A stretch of 64,000 bases of DNA from Homoserinimonas sedimenticola. GTDB taxonomy: Bacteria > Actinomycetota > Actinomycetes > Actinomycetales > Microbacteriaceae. The notes beneath the pieces were generated by a model. It did no database searches. It saw only the letters and a list, made by a program, of their open reading frames with translations, and was not told the origin of the DNA. Below, piece after piece: positions 56,401-64,000 of the stretch; the stretch's first letter is position 1; the number at the start of each line of letters is the position of its first letter. Both the position numbers and the translations under genes were made by a program. The stretch lies in the NCBI RefSeq assembly GCF_026094475.1, contig NZ_JAPELL010000002.1, positions 310,001-374,000 of the forward strand. The letters are read 5' to 3'.

Positions 56401-59321
56401 CCGTCGCTACGGCGGATGAGGTGACGACGAAGCCCGGCGGCACCATCTCGGTGCAGGTGCTCGCCAACGACATCGACCCGGACGGCGGCACGCTCAGCGT
56501 CATTGACGTCGAGCCGAACACGAGCGATGTCGAGGCGGAGATCGAGGGCGAGGTCGTGGTCGTCGTCGTGCCGGAGGAGCCGGGCCAGTACGGCCTCATC
56601 TACACGATCGAGAACGACTTCGGCGGAACCAGCTCCAACTTCATCACGGTGACGGTCGACGCGGAGGCGCCCTACGCACATCCGCTTGCGAACGACACCG
56701 TCCTCACCCTCTCGGACATCCTCGACCGGGAGACGGTGACGGTCGACGTGCTGCAGAACGTCTTCTTCGCCGACGGGCCCGTCGACACCCTGACGGTCGA
56801 GCTCCTCGACCGTTTCAGCGACAACGCCCAGGTGGACGCTGACGGCACCGTGACCGTCACGATCGTGGAGCGGCGGCAGATCATCCCCTTCGCTGTCATC
56901 CACCCCGCCGACCCCGATGTGGTCTCCTACGCGTTCATCCGCGTGCCGGGGCTCGACGACGCCCTACCGCAGCTCGATCGCCGCGCCGCGCCTCTCGTCG
57001 TCGCGAGCGAGTCGCGTCTCGTGATCGACATCAACGACCACGTCATCGCCGTCGGCGGCCAGAAGGTTCGCCTCACCGACCGCACGACGGTGCGTGCCAC
57101 GAACGCCAATGGCGACCCGCTCGTGATCGACGACGACACGCTTGTCTTCACTTCGGCCGACAAATATTTTGGCCCGGCATCCATCTCCTTCGAGGTGACA
57201 GACGGCGTGACAGCGGATGCACCGGGCGCCCGCACCGCAACCCTCGTGCTCCCCATCCGTGTCACCCCGCGGGAGAACCAGCCCCCCGTGTTCGCGGGCG
57301 GAACGATCGAGTTCGAGCCGGCCGAGGAGAAGCCGCTCGACCTTCTCAAGCTGACGAACTATCCCTATCCCGACGACGTCGAGGAGCTCACCTACCGCGT
57401 GCTGGAACCCCTCCCGCGCGACTTCAGTTACACGCTGACGGGGAGCACGCTCACGCTGCGGGCCGCCGCAAACGCCATCAAGGGTTCCGAAACTGCGATC
57501 ACGCTGGGGGTCCGCGACGACGTGAGCGACGGGCAGGCGGGCACGATCACTCTGCGGGTCGTCGCCTCGAGTAGGCCCCTCGCCCGGCCTGCACCCGACA
57601 CGGCGATCACCCCGAGGGGCGAGACGACGACGATCGACGTGCTCGCGAACGACAACGCTGCGAACCCGTTCCCCGGCCAGCCGCTCACGGTAGTCGGCAT
57701 CCGGGGCATCGACGGGGGCGCCCTGCCACCGGGGGTGACGGTCGTGCCGAGCGCCGACCGTAGCAGGCTCACCGTCAGCGTCGCCTCCAACGCTCAGGCC
57801 GCAGACACCCAGTTGCAGTACCAGGTGGCGGATGCGACGCGGGATCCGAGCAGATACACCTGGGGAACCGTGACCATTTCCGTGCAGGACGTGCCTGATG
57901 CTCCCGTCGCGCCCTCCCGGGTCGGCGGACACAGCAACGGCGCGGTGACCCTGCGCATCACTCCGCCCGCCGCCAACAACTCGCCCATCACCTCCTACGA
58001 GATCGTGAGCAGCAGCAATGGCGGCTACCGCAAGAACTGCGGCCTCGAGCAGCTGTGCACCCTCGACGATCTCGCGGTGGGGGCATCCTACGAATTTCAG
58101 GTCATCGCGACGAATGCTCTCGGTTCCTCAGCGCCAAGCCCCTCGAGCGTGCCGCTTCGGGTCGACTACCTTCCGGCGGCGCCGACAGGCGTGACCGCGA
58201 GGGCGACGGGCGGGGCCGAGGGTGAGCTCACGGTGACATGGTCTGCGGTTCCTGACCCCGTGCCGGGCACCCCGGTGACCGGGTACACAGTGCGGATCGC
58301 CGGCCCCGGTGTCGGTCAGGCCGACATCGCGACGACCGCTACGAGCCTCACGACGACGGCGGGCGGTCTCATCCAACCAGGCCAGGTGTATCAGGTCGTC
58401 GTTTTCGCGCGGAACTCGGCGCAGGCGACCGCTGAGGAGTGGAACCGTTCGGCCCCCGTCTCGGTCACCGCCGTCGGCCGGCCGCTCCCCGTCGCCGTGA
58501 GCGCCGCCGTGACAGGCAATGAGGGCGACATCCGCGTCACGTGGACGGGGGGAGGCTGGAACGGCGCAGGCACGGGAAGCTACCACGTCGCCCGCTTCCG
58601 CGGCGAGACCCCGCCCTCCACCTGCACGAGCGGCAACTACCCCAACAGAGTCGCCGGCCCGGTGGCGAGCGGCTGGGTCGACACGAGCGCACAGGACGGG
58701 GTTGCCTACGTCTATGCCGTGTACTCCGACAACGGCATGTTCTGCACTGTGAGCGTCTCGAGTCCCGTCGAAAGCATGCGGGCGCCGGGCCAGGCGAGCG
58801 CGAGCCTGCGAGTCGAACACCAGGGCGGCGGCTACTACGACGTGCGCGTGACCTCGCTCTCTGTCTCGCAGGGCACGGCCGCGCGCTACGAGGTATCCCT
58901 GGGCGGCAGCGGCACATGGAGTCCCGTCGTCCGAGGGCAGTTCGTGACCTCAGCCACGAGCTCCACACGCTATGGCGAGCCCGTCACGGTGCAGGTAAGG
59001 GCCTGCCGCAACGCCGGCACGGACCTCTGCGGACCGCCATCCGAAGTGCTCCAGGCGACCCCCATCGCGACGCGAGCGAGCGTGCTGAGCTGCGCCGAGG
59101 GTGAGGAGTTCACCCCTATCGCACCGCCGAACACGGGCGCCGTCGGCAGTGTGACCTACGAGGTGCTGTTCCGTGCCGCCACGGGGAACTGGCCGCCGGA
59201 TGTGTTCTGGCAGCAGTGGAGTCCCGGCATGACGGTACCCGCCGGATCCACGGCCCTCCGCATCAAGGCGACTGTCGACAGCTACGAGGACCCAGAATAT
59301 GGGGAGACCCAGTGCGAATGA
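53481..59321 (+). CDS. Giant surface protein: propeller-like head, cadherin/Ig-like repeats, Fn3 repeats
   Basis: A 1946-residue, N-terminally anchored protein (membrane helix about 12-33) with its bulk outside. Residues 36-355 show repeated four-strand patterns like a beta-propeller. From about 395 to 1470 come roughly 11 tandem cadherin/Ig-like modules, several with Ca-type loops (VLANDIDPDGGTL, VLLNDYDANGDVL, LTGIDPDGDSV). Fn3-like modules follow (about 1475-1870). No sortase LPxTG is present. GAGGGA before the ATG is the ribosome site. The number of Ca-like loops suggests an extended rod stiffened by calcium. An adhesion or envelope scaffold role is inference. Confidence 0.9.
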   Translation: MLRAWVSRHVSAVITTTSILLIALLVAIVAFVSQGYTAQRLDLGDGSVWVANGQQQVIGRANTEINLLNTVVESSGSELEVVQEGGTVLLVDRANTRLDIVDPATSEVVDSVALPTEAPRVVLSGNSAIVRAEETGEVWIVPRSELGSFDAATEPILSLGSNAAVTVAPDGTLHAFSPDTSQLYRVDLSRGAGAVTSAAESRVIDFSGEGQDVAITAVGERAVIFDYSSRSLWLDGTVVDLSDELSPGERPLLQHPGDAADSVLLAWEGGLFEIGFGGEVSVLVEERSATAAAPIVVDGCAFAAWADGLAWRDCEGAAPVELELAGSDAAAARLDFALNEDRLLLNDPSSGRSWAVQGDGALINNWSELITVEENQEQVEQNDTDTPPEFEKTQVPPVAVDDVFGARPGRATVLPVLLNDYDANGDVLVVSEVGEIDETQGRLDLVRDRQQVQITLSDTASGVITFPYTITDGRGGSASATVTVEVRSPQENGAPVQVRQSRSSVAQGGRLTANVLGDWVDPDGDPFYLVGASTADPDVVSFKPEGAVVFQEGGAAASLRTVALAVTDGVARGSGSLAITVSAPGEVPIIADPFAVRAYAGGEVRVAPLEHVRGGTGTVRLSAVPSRTGATITTNLDSGTFRFSSEQVRTFYVEYVVTDGSQTVTGIVRIDVEAPPDANSPPITIPKTIFIKTLSDETIDVASIDIDPAGGVLMVTSVSTEQAMGVRAEILEQRSIRLTLEAPLDSGPVTVSYRITNGLASADGAITVIEIPPAQLQAPVASPDSVTVRVGDTIDIPVLANDLHPDGEALTLNPQLVEGAEGSGLLFASGDRLRYLAPEQTGDFTAVYEIAGPDGQTSQAEVRIAVREVVEATNGAPTPTTVTARVIAGGTVSIRIPLTGIDPDGDSVQLLGQESAPEKGAVTEVGTDFIEYEAGQYSAGTDTFTYTVMDSLGARATGTVRIGISPPLQEARNPVATADEVTTKPGGTISVQVLANDIDPDGGTLSVIDVEPNTSDVEAEIEGEVVVVVVPEEPGQYGLIYTIENDFGGTSSNFITVTVDAEAPYAHPLANDTVLTLSDILDRETVTVDVLQNVFFADGPVDTLTVELLDRFSDNAQVDADGTVTVTIVERRQIIPFAVIHPADPDVVSYAFIRVPGLDDALPQLDRRAAPLVVASESRLVIDINDHVIAVGGQKVRLTDRTTVRATNANGDPLVIDDDTLVFTSADKYFGPASISFEVTDGVTADAPGARTATLVLPIRVTPRENQPPVFAGGTIEFEPAEEKPLDLLKLTNYPYPDDVEELTYRVLEPLPRDFSYTLTGSTLTLRAAANAIKGSETAITLGVRDDVSDGQAGTITLRVVASSRPLARPAPDTAITPRGETTTIDVLANDNAANPFPGQPLTVVGIRGIDGGALPPGVTVVPSADRSRLTVSVASNAQAADTQLQYQVADATRDPSRYTWGTVTISVQDVPDAPVAPSRVGGHSNGAVTLRITPPAANNSPITSYEIVSSSNGGYRKNCGLEQLCTLDDLAVGASYEFQVIATNALGSSAPSPSSVPLRVDYLPAAPTGVTARATGGAEGELTVTWSAVPDPVPGTPVTGYTVRIAGPGVGQADIATTATSLTTTAGGLIQPGQVYQVVVFARNSAQATAEEWNRSAPVSVTAVGRPLPVAVSAAVTGNEGDIRVTWTGGGWNGAGTGSYHVARFRGETPPSTCTSGNYPNRVAGPVASGWVDTSAQDGVAYVYAVYSDNGMFCTVSVSSPVESMRAPGQASASLRVEHQGGGYYDVRVTSLSVSQGTAARYEVSLGGSGTWSPVVRGQFVTSATSSTRYGEPVTVQVRACRNAGTDLCGPPSEVLQATPIATRASVLSCAEGEEFTPIAPPNTGAVGSVTYEVLFRAATGNWPPDVFWQQWSPGMTVPAGSTALRIKATVDSYEDPEYGETQCE

Positions 59322-59331
59322 GGATGCAGCG

Positions 59332-60330
59332 ATGGACGGCACGACGAGAGGCGACAGCATGACAATGGCACCGGAACAAGCGGCATGGTTCTCCGACATC
59401 TTCGGTCGCCTCGTCGCCAACGTCGAGCAGGTGCTGCTGGGGAAGACCTTCGTCATCAAGCTCTCCTTCACAGCGCTTCTGAGCGAAGGGCACCTCCTGC
59501 TCGAGGACTACCCGGGCACGGGCAAGACCTCCCTCGCGCGCGCGATCGCGCAGAGCGTGCAGGGGACGAGCAATCGCGTGCAGTTCACCCCCGACCTCCT
59601 CCCGGGAGACATCACGGGCGTGAGCATCTACGACCAGCGCTCCGGCGACTTCGAGTTCCACCGCGGCCCCATATTCGCCAACATCGTGCTTGCCGACGAG
59701 ATCAACCGCGCGAGCCCCAAGACCCAGGCGGCGCTCCTCGAGGTCATGGAGGAGGGCCGGGTGACGGTCGACGGTGTCACGCATCCCGTCGGTGCCCCCT
59801 TCATGGTCATCGCGACCCAGAACCCTGTCGAGCAGGCTGGCACCTATCGTCTACCCGAGGCACAGCTTGACCGCTTCCTCATGAAGACGTCGATCGGCTA
59901 CCCCGACCACGCGTCGACCGTCCGCATCCTCGAGGGTGCGGGGGTGCGCGCCCACGACACGGTCGTGCCCTCCATCGTCCCCGCCGAGACCGTCGTCGAG
60001 ATGGCGGCTCTCGCGCGCACCGTGCATGTCGACCCCTCGGTCAACGACTACGTCTCCAGGATCGTCGAGGCGACGCGCTCCTCCGAGGAGGTGCGATTGG
60101 GGGCGAGCGTGCGCGGCGCCCTCGCCCTCATCCGTGCTGCCAAGACGCTCGCGGCGGCAGGGGCGCGCCACTACGTGATTCCCGACGACATCAAGGCGCT
60201 CGCCGAGCCCGTCCTCGCCCACCGTCTCGTGCTCGACCCCGAAGCCGAGTTCGACGGCGTGACCGCCTCGAGCATCATGAGTCAGATCCTCATGGAGGTC
60301 TCGCCACCCAGCGACAGGCAGGCGGTGTGA
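59332..60330 (+). CDS. MoxR-family AAA+ ATPase
   Basis: A 332-residue MoxR ATPase. Walker A is DYPGTGKTSLARA, Walker B is LADEINRASPKTQAALLEVMEE. MoxR proteins often act as chaperones on a partner with a VWA or DUF58 domain. The ATG at 59332 has GAGGA upstream; an earlier ATG at 59299 overlaps the giant gene by 23 bases and cannot be excluded. It overlaps the DUF58 gene (GTGA). Confidence 0.93.
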   Translation: MDGTTRGDSMTMAPEQAAWFSDIFGRLVANVEQVLLGKTFVIKLSFTALLSEGHLLLEDYPGTGKTSLARAIAQSVQGTSNRVQFTPDLLPGDITGVSIYDQRSGDFEFHRGPIFANIVLADEINRASPKTQAALLEVMEEGRVTVDGVTHPVGAPFMVIATQNPVEQAGTYRLPEAQLDRFLMKTSIGYPDHASTVRILEGAGVRAHDTVVPSIVPAETVVEMAALARTVHVDPSVNDYVSRIVEATRSSEEVRLGASVRGALALIRAAKTLAAAGARHYVIPDDIKALAEPVLAHRLVLDPEAEFDGVTASSIMSQILMEVSPPSDRQAV

Positions 60331-61802
60331 GCCGGGATCGTCTCGCGCGCGGCGAGCGCACTCCGTCCGCAACGACACCGGGGACTGCGCGCGTCTCCTC
60401 GAGGACGGCCCTCACAGGCACGGGGCGGAGCCGTTCGCGCGGCGCGACCCGGACCTCGTATCGCGGGGATCCGGGCACCACGACGAGCACCGTCAGCAAC
60501 ACCCGCAGCCGCATCGTCGGCAACCGTGACGGCATTCTCGCTGACCTGATCGTCACCGTCGTCCGCTCCGCCCGAGCCCTTGCCGGCGGATTGGCGACCG
60601 TCTCCGCTCGCGTCGGCTCCGTCGTCACCCCGCTCGGCTGGAGTATGGTCGGCGTCGTCGTCCTCTCCTTCTTCTTCGCCCATCTCGTCGGATGGCCCGA
60701 GCTCCTGGCTGCCGCGTACAGCTCGCTCGTGCTCGTGCTCGTCGCCATCATCTATCTCGTCGGGCGAAACGCCTTCACGATCGATCTCTCCCTGCCGCAC
60801 AGCCGTGTCGTCGTGGGGGAGACGGCGAGCGCCCGCATCACGATCGACAACCCCAGCCGCCACAGAGTCTTCGGTGTCAAGGCCGAGGTCCCGGTGGGCA
60901 CGGGCATCGCCGAGTTCGCTCTGCCGGGATTGACGGGAGGCAGCTCCTTCTCGCACGAGTTCGCCGTGCCGACCTCGCGCCGCGGGATGCTTCCCATCGG
61001 TCCCGTGCGCACGGTGCGTGCCGACCCCATCGGCCTCGTTCGCCGCGAGATCGCCTGGACCGACGTGCACGAGCTCTACGTGCATCCGCGCACGACCGCG
61101 ATCCCCAGCACGAGCACGGGCCTCATTCGCGACCTGGAGGGAAACCCGACGAGGGACATCACGAGCAGCGATGTCTCCTTCCACGCGCTACGCGAGTATG
61201 CGCCGGGAGACGAGCGCCGCTACATCCACTGGAAGAGCACCGCCAAGACGGGCACCTATATGGTTCGACAGTTCGAGGAGACCCGGCGTAGTCACCTCGT
61301 GATCTCGCTGAGTCTCGCGGCGTCGGACTACGCGAGTGACGAGGAGTTCGAGATGGCGGTCAGCGTAGCGGGGTCGCTCGGCATCCGCGCCATCCGCGAC
61401 GTGCGCAACATCTCGGTCGTCGTCGGTGCCTCCACCCCCGAGTTCGCCCGTCACCGCGTCTTCGCCGTGCGCGCGCTCAGCACGCTCAATCCGGGGCGCC
61501 TGCTCGACGACCTGGCTCTCGTGGAGCGGGATGCCGCATCCCTTCCTCTCGGCGACATGGCCAGGGTCGTGGCGGACCAGGTGGCCGGCGTGTCTGTTGC
61601 CTTCCTCATCTGCGGCTCGACGCCGTCGCCCGGAGAGCTGCGGGCCGCCTCGACCCGCTTTCCGTCCGGCGTCGAGGTCGTCGCAATCGTGTGTGATCCG
61701 GAGACCGTGCCCGGACTCCGCCGCGTGCCGGGGCTCAGCGTCCTGACGATCGGCTACCTCGAGGACCTCACGCGGAGCCTCGCCCGCTCGGCGGCGGCCT
61801 GA
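60327..61802 (+). CDS. DUF58-domain membrane protein
   Basis: A 491-residue protein. About 75 Arg/Ser/Thr-rich residues precede two membrane helices (about 110-150). The rest holds an Ig-like part and a DUF58 (VWA-like) domain with the signature REYAPGDERRYIHWKSTAK near residue 290. DUF58 proteins are the usual partners of MoxR. The start is GTG 60327, overlapping the moxR stop. Confidence 0.92.
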   Translation: MSRDRLARGERTPSATTPGTARVSSRTALTGTGRSRSRGATRTSYRGDPGTTTSTVSNTRSRIVGNRDGILADLIVTVVRSARALAGGLATVSARVGSVVTPLGWSMVGVVVLSFFFAHLVGWPELLAAAYSSLVLVLVAIIYLVGRNAFTIDLSLPHSRVVVGETASARITIDNPSRHRVFGVKAEVPVGTGIAEFALPGLTGGSSFSHEFAVPTSRRGMLPIGPVRTVRADPIGLVRREIAWTDVHELYVHPRTTAIPSTSTGLIRDLEGNPTRDITSSDVSFHALREYAPGDERRYIHWKSTAKTGTYMVRQFEETRRSHLVISLSLAASDYASDEEFEMAVSVAGSLGIRAIRDVRNISVVVGASTPEFARHRVFAVRALSTLNPGRLLDDLALVERDAASLPLGDMARVVADQVAGVSVAFLICGSTPSPGELRAASTRFPSGVEVVAIVCDPETVPGLRRVPGLSVLTIGYLEDLTRSLARSAAA

Positions 61803-61809
61803 GGCGCAC

Positions 61810-64000
61810 ATGAGAACGTTCGACCAGGGCTCTGGAGTCTTCACCCTCCTCTCGACGACCTTCTTCGTCGCGGCGACCGCCGTCGCGACGACGGCGTTCT
61901 GGCCGATCTATCAGACCGAACAGTTCATCCTCATGGCTGCCGCGACGATCGTCGTGGGCTGCGCCATCGCCATCGCGGGAGCGCGGTTCCGCTGGCCCGG
62001 GCCCGTCATGGTGGGGGTCACTGTCGCGACCTACCTCCTCCTCGGCGTGCCGCTCGCCATCCCGGACAGCGCGCTCTTCAGGGTCCTGCCCTCGGGTGAG
62101 GGCCTGCTGGAGCTGATCCGTGCGGCGGCGCTCGGCTGGCGGCAACTCCTCACGATCGCGCTGCCCGTGGGCAGCTACCAGTCGCTCCTCGTTCCCGCGT
62201 TCCTCATCATTCTCGTCACGGTCATCATCGGGCTGTCTCTTGCGCTGCGGATCGAGACGGGAGAGCTTGGCGTCCTCGCCCCGACACTCGTGCTCGTGCT
62301 CGGGCTCGCCTTCGGGCCCAGGGAGGCACCCACCGCCGTGCCTCTCGTGCTCGGCTTCCTTGCGGTCGTGCTCGGCTGGCTCAGCTGGCGTCGCTGGTAT
62401 CGACGCCGGGAGAGCATCCGTGCCCTTGCGACGTCGCCTATGCCCGGCAGCGCTCGTCTTGAACGGCTGGGCGGGGTTCGCAGTGCCGCGGCCGCGATCG
62501 CCATCCTCCTCGTCGCTGTCGCGGTCGGGGGTCTGTCCGCGAACGCGGCGCCGCCCGAGCGCGAACGCGAAGTGCTGCGCGACATCGTCGACCAGCCCTT
62601 CGACCCCCGGGACTACTCGAGCCCGCTCAGCAGCTTCCGTCGCTACCAGCAGCCCTCCATCGCAGGCTCGGCCATGTTCACCGTCAGGGGACTTCCGGCG
62701 GGGGCTCGGCTCCGCCTGGCCACCCTTGACACCTACGACGGCGTCGTCTTCAGCGTCGGAAGCGACCTCGCGACGAGCGACTCCGGATCATTCACGAGGC
62801 TTCCCACCTCGATCGAGCGCGACCTTGCGGGCGAACGCGTCGAGCTCGAGGTGGAGATCTCCGGCTATGAGGGCATCTGGGTTCCCACGACAGGCCTGCT
62901 GAGCTCGATCTCCTTCTGGGGAACGGATGCAGCGGCTCTCACGGACAGCTTCTTCTTCAACGATGGGGGGCACTCGGGGGTGGTGCTCGAGGGGCTCGAC
63001 GCGGGCGATCGCTACACTCTCGACGCGGTCATCCCCGCCGAGCCGAGCAGCGGCAGGATCGGCAGCCTGAGCCCCGGCGACGCCGCCGTGCCCCCTGCCG
63101 CGGTCGTTCCCGAGGAGCTGACGGTCGTGCTCGACACGTGGGTGCGGGGCGCCGAGACCGCCGGTGAGCGGCTCGAGGCGATGCTTTCGGCCCTCGCGGC
63201 TGAGGGGTACGTGAGCCACGGCATTCGAGACGACGAGCCGGTGAGCCGCTCGGGCCACGGAGCCGACCGAATCCAGGAGCTCCTCACGAGCCCCCGCATG
63301 ATCGGCGACGAGGAGCAGTACTCCGTCACGGCCGCGCTCATGGCGCGCGCAATCGGCTTTCCCTCGCGAGTCGTCTTCGGCTTCGCGCCCGAGCCCTTAG
63401 GCGGCGAGGACGACACGACCGTCGTCCTCGGCTCCGATGTCTCGGCATGGATCGAGGTGGATACGGCTCAGTTCGGCTGGGTCGCGATCGACCCGACGCC
63501 GCCCGAGCGGGAGATTCCCGAGGAGGAGCCCGAGGATCCGACCGAGGTCGCTCGCCCCCAGAGCCCTGTACCGCCGCCCGCAGTTGAGCCAGACCCGAGC
63601 CGCGACCAGATTCCGCTCGATACAAGCCAGGAGGACGAGGAGCAGGACGACCCCTTCGTGGCGGCCCTGCTCGCAGCCCTCACGGTACTCGCCTGGATTG
63701 CCGCGGGCATCCTCGTCGTGCTTGCTCCCTTCCTCGCGATCGTCATCGCGAAGCTTCGCCGTCGCTATCTGCGGCAGCGCGCCGCATCTGCCGCGGCCCG
63801 GGTCAGCGGAGGCTGGCGGGAGTTCGAGGACATGACCGCGGACTACGGCTACAGCCCGCCGCCGTCACCGACGCGCAGCGAGGTCGCCGAGGCCGTGGGC
63901 GGGGTCCGCCCTCTCGTGCTTGCCGCAGTTGCTGACCGTGCCGTCTTCGCCCCCGAGCGGGTGGATGAGGATGAAGCGCGAGAGGTGTGGGTCGCGGTGC
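61810..64000 (+). CDS. Transglutaminase-fold (TgpA-like) membrane protein, partial, catalytic residues lost
   Basis: Starting at ATG 61810 (GAGG five bases before), 730 codons are open to the right edge. Several N-terminal membrane helices (about residues 8-165, 215-235) are followed by an outer region with a transglutaminase core near 490-565 and another membrane helix near 616-645. Aligned with TgpA-type cores (GTCEYYASA and DAHAWVEV), the Cys position is Glu501 (GDEEQYSVTA) and the His position is Ser545 (DVSAWIEV); only Asp561 of DPT remains. The enzyme activity is therefore unlikely. It completes the MoxR-DUF58-transglutaminase trio. Confidence 0.9.
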   Translation, partial: MRTFDQGSGVFTLLSTTFFVAATAVATTAFWPIYQTEQFILMAAATIVVGCAIAIAGARFRWPGPVMVGVTVATYLLLGVPLAIPDSALFRVLPSGEGLLELIRAAALGWRQLLTIALPVGSYQSLLVPAFLIILVTVIIGLSLALRIETGELGVLAPTLVLVLGLAFGPREAPTAVPLVLGFLAVVLGWLSWRRWYRRRESIRALATSPMPGSARLERLGGVRSAAAAIAILLVAVAVGGLSANAAPPEREREVLRDIVDQPFDPRDYSSPLSSFRRYQQPSIAGSAMFTVRGLPAGARLRLATLDTYDGVVFSVGSDLATSDSGSFTRLPTSIERDLAGERVELEVEISGYEGIWVPTTGLLSSISFWGTDAAALTDSFFFNDGGHSGVVLEGLDAGDRYTLDAVIPAEPSSGRIGSLSPGDAAVPPAAVVPEELTVVLDTWVRGAETAGERLEAMLSALAAEGYVSHGIRDDEPVSRSGHGADRIQELLTSPRMIGDEEQYSVTAALMARAIGFPSRVVFGFAPEPLGGEDDTTVVLGSDVSAWIEVDTAQFGWVAIDPTPPEREIPEEEPEDPTEVARPQSPVPPPAVEPDPSRDQIPLDTSQEDEEQDDPFVAALLAALTVLAWIAAGILVVLAPFLAIVIAKLRRRYLRQRAASAAARVSGGWREFEDMTADYGYSPPPSPTRSEVAEAVGGVRPLVLAAVADRAVFAPERVDEDEAREVWVAV

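Overview
The window looks like chromosomal DNA of a high-GC Gram-positive actinobacterium, most probably a Microbacteriaceae member. The reasons are the strong G/C bias at third codon positions, the lysA-hom-thrC-thrB-rho-prfA-prmC-tsaC-wecA-atpIBEFHAGDC gene order, a Rho factor with a large low-complexity insertion, a RamB-type regulator beside GTP-dependent PEP carboxykinase, and many apparently leaderless genes (TANNNT about 6 nt before ATG or GTG). I see no rRNA, insertion sequence, prophage or CRISPR array. One tRNA (Arg, anticodon CCG) is present. Coding density is very high and no gene-free stretch exceeds 300 bases.

Layout. 1-7.9 kb: a YtrA-type GntR regulator with its ABC exporter (running off the left edge), an amidase, a lipoprotein, a MshA-like glycosyltransferase, an arginase-family protein, PspA, and a SigE-family sigma factor with a membrane-anchored partner. 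7.9-16.9 kb: pckA and ramB (divergent), a CDF transporter coupled to a one-lobe solute-binding lipoprotein, a RimK-type ligase with an RCK_C tail divergent from a RimB-type protease, a quinone oxidoreductase, a small exported protein, tRNA-Arg and a second lipoprotein. 16.9-38.8 kb: the housekeeping core (argS, DUF2993, lysA-hom-thrC-thrB, rho-prfA-prmC-tsaC-wecA, complete F1Fo ATP synthase operon, yaaA). 38.8-48.2 kb: a catabolic island with an IclR regulator, pcaHGBDC for protocatechuate breakdown to beta-ketoadipate enol-lactone and beta-ketoadipate, an NMT1/SsuABC-type importer with two permeases, and a PcaR-like IclR regulator. 48.2-50.4 kb: a membrane-anchored HExxH protein and an aldo/keto reductase. 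50.4-64 kb: a signalling and cell-surface cluster of FHA protein, PP2C phosphatase, Ser/Thr kinase with an extracellular Fn3-like domain, a 1946-residue surface protein (propeller-like head, about 11 cadherin/Ig-like modules, Fn3 modules), MoxR ATPase, DUF58 protein and a transglutaminase-fold membrane protein that runs off the right edge.

How the genes may work together. The pca genes and the importer read as one unit, importing and degrading an aromatic acid under two IclR regulators; a pair of matching 15-bp palindromes sits just after the importer promoter. The right-hand cluster is the best candidate for a poorly described system. Kinase, phosphatase and FHA reader form a phospho-relay, the kinase and the giant surface protein both carry Fn3-like ectodomains, and the MoxR/DUF58/transglutaminase trio resembles a known chaperone-like module. 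Here the transglutaminase domain has lost its catalytic Cys and His, so a structural rather than enzymatic role is likely.
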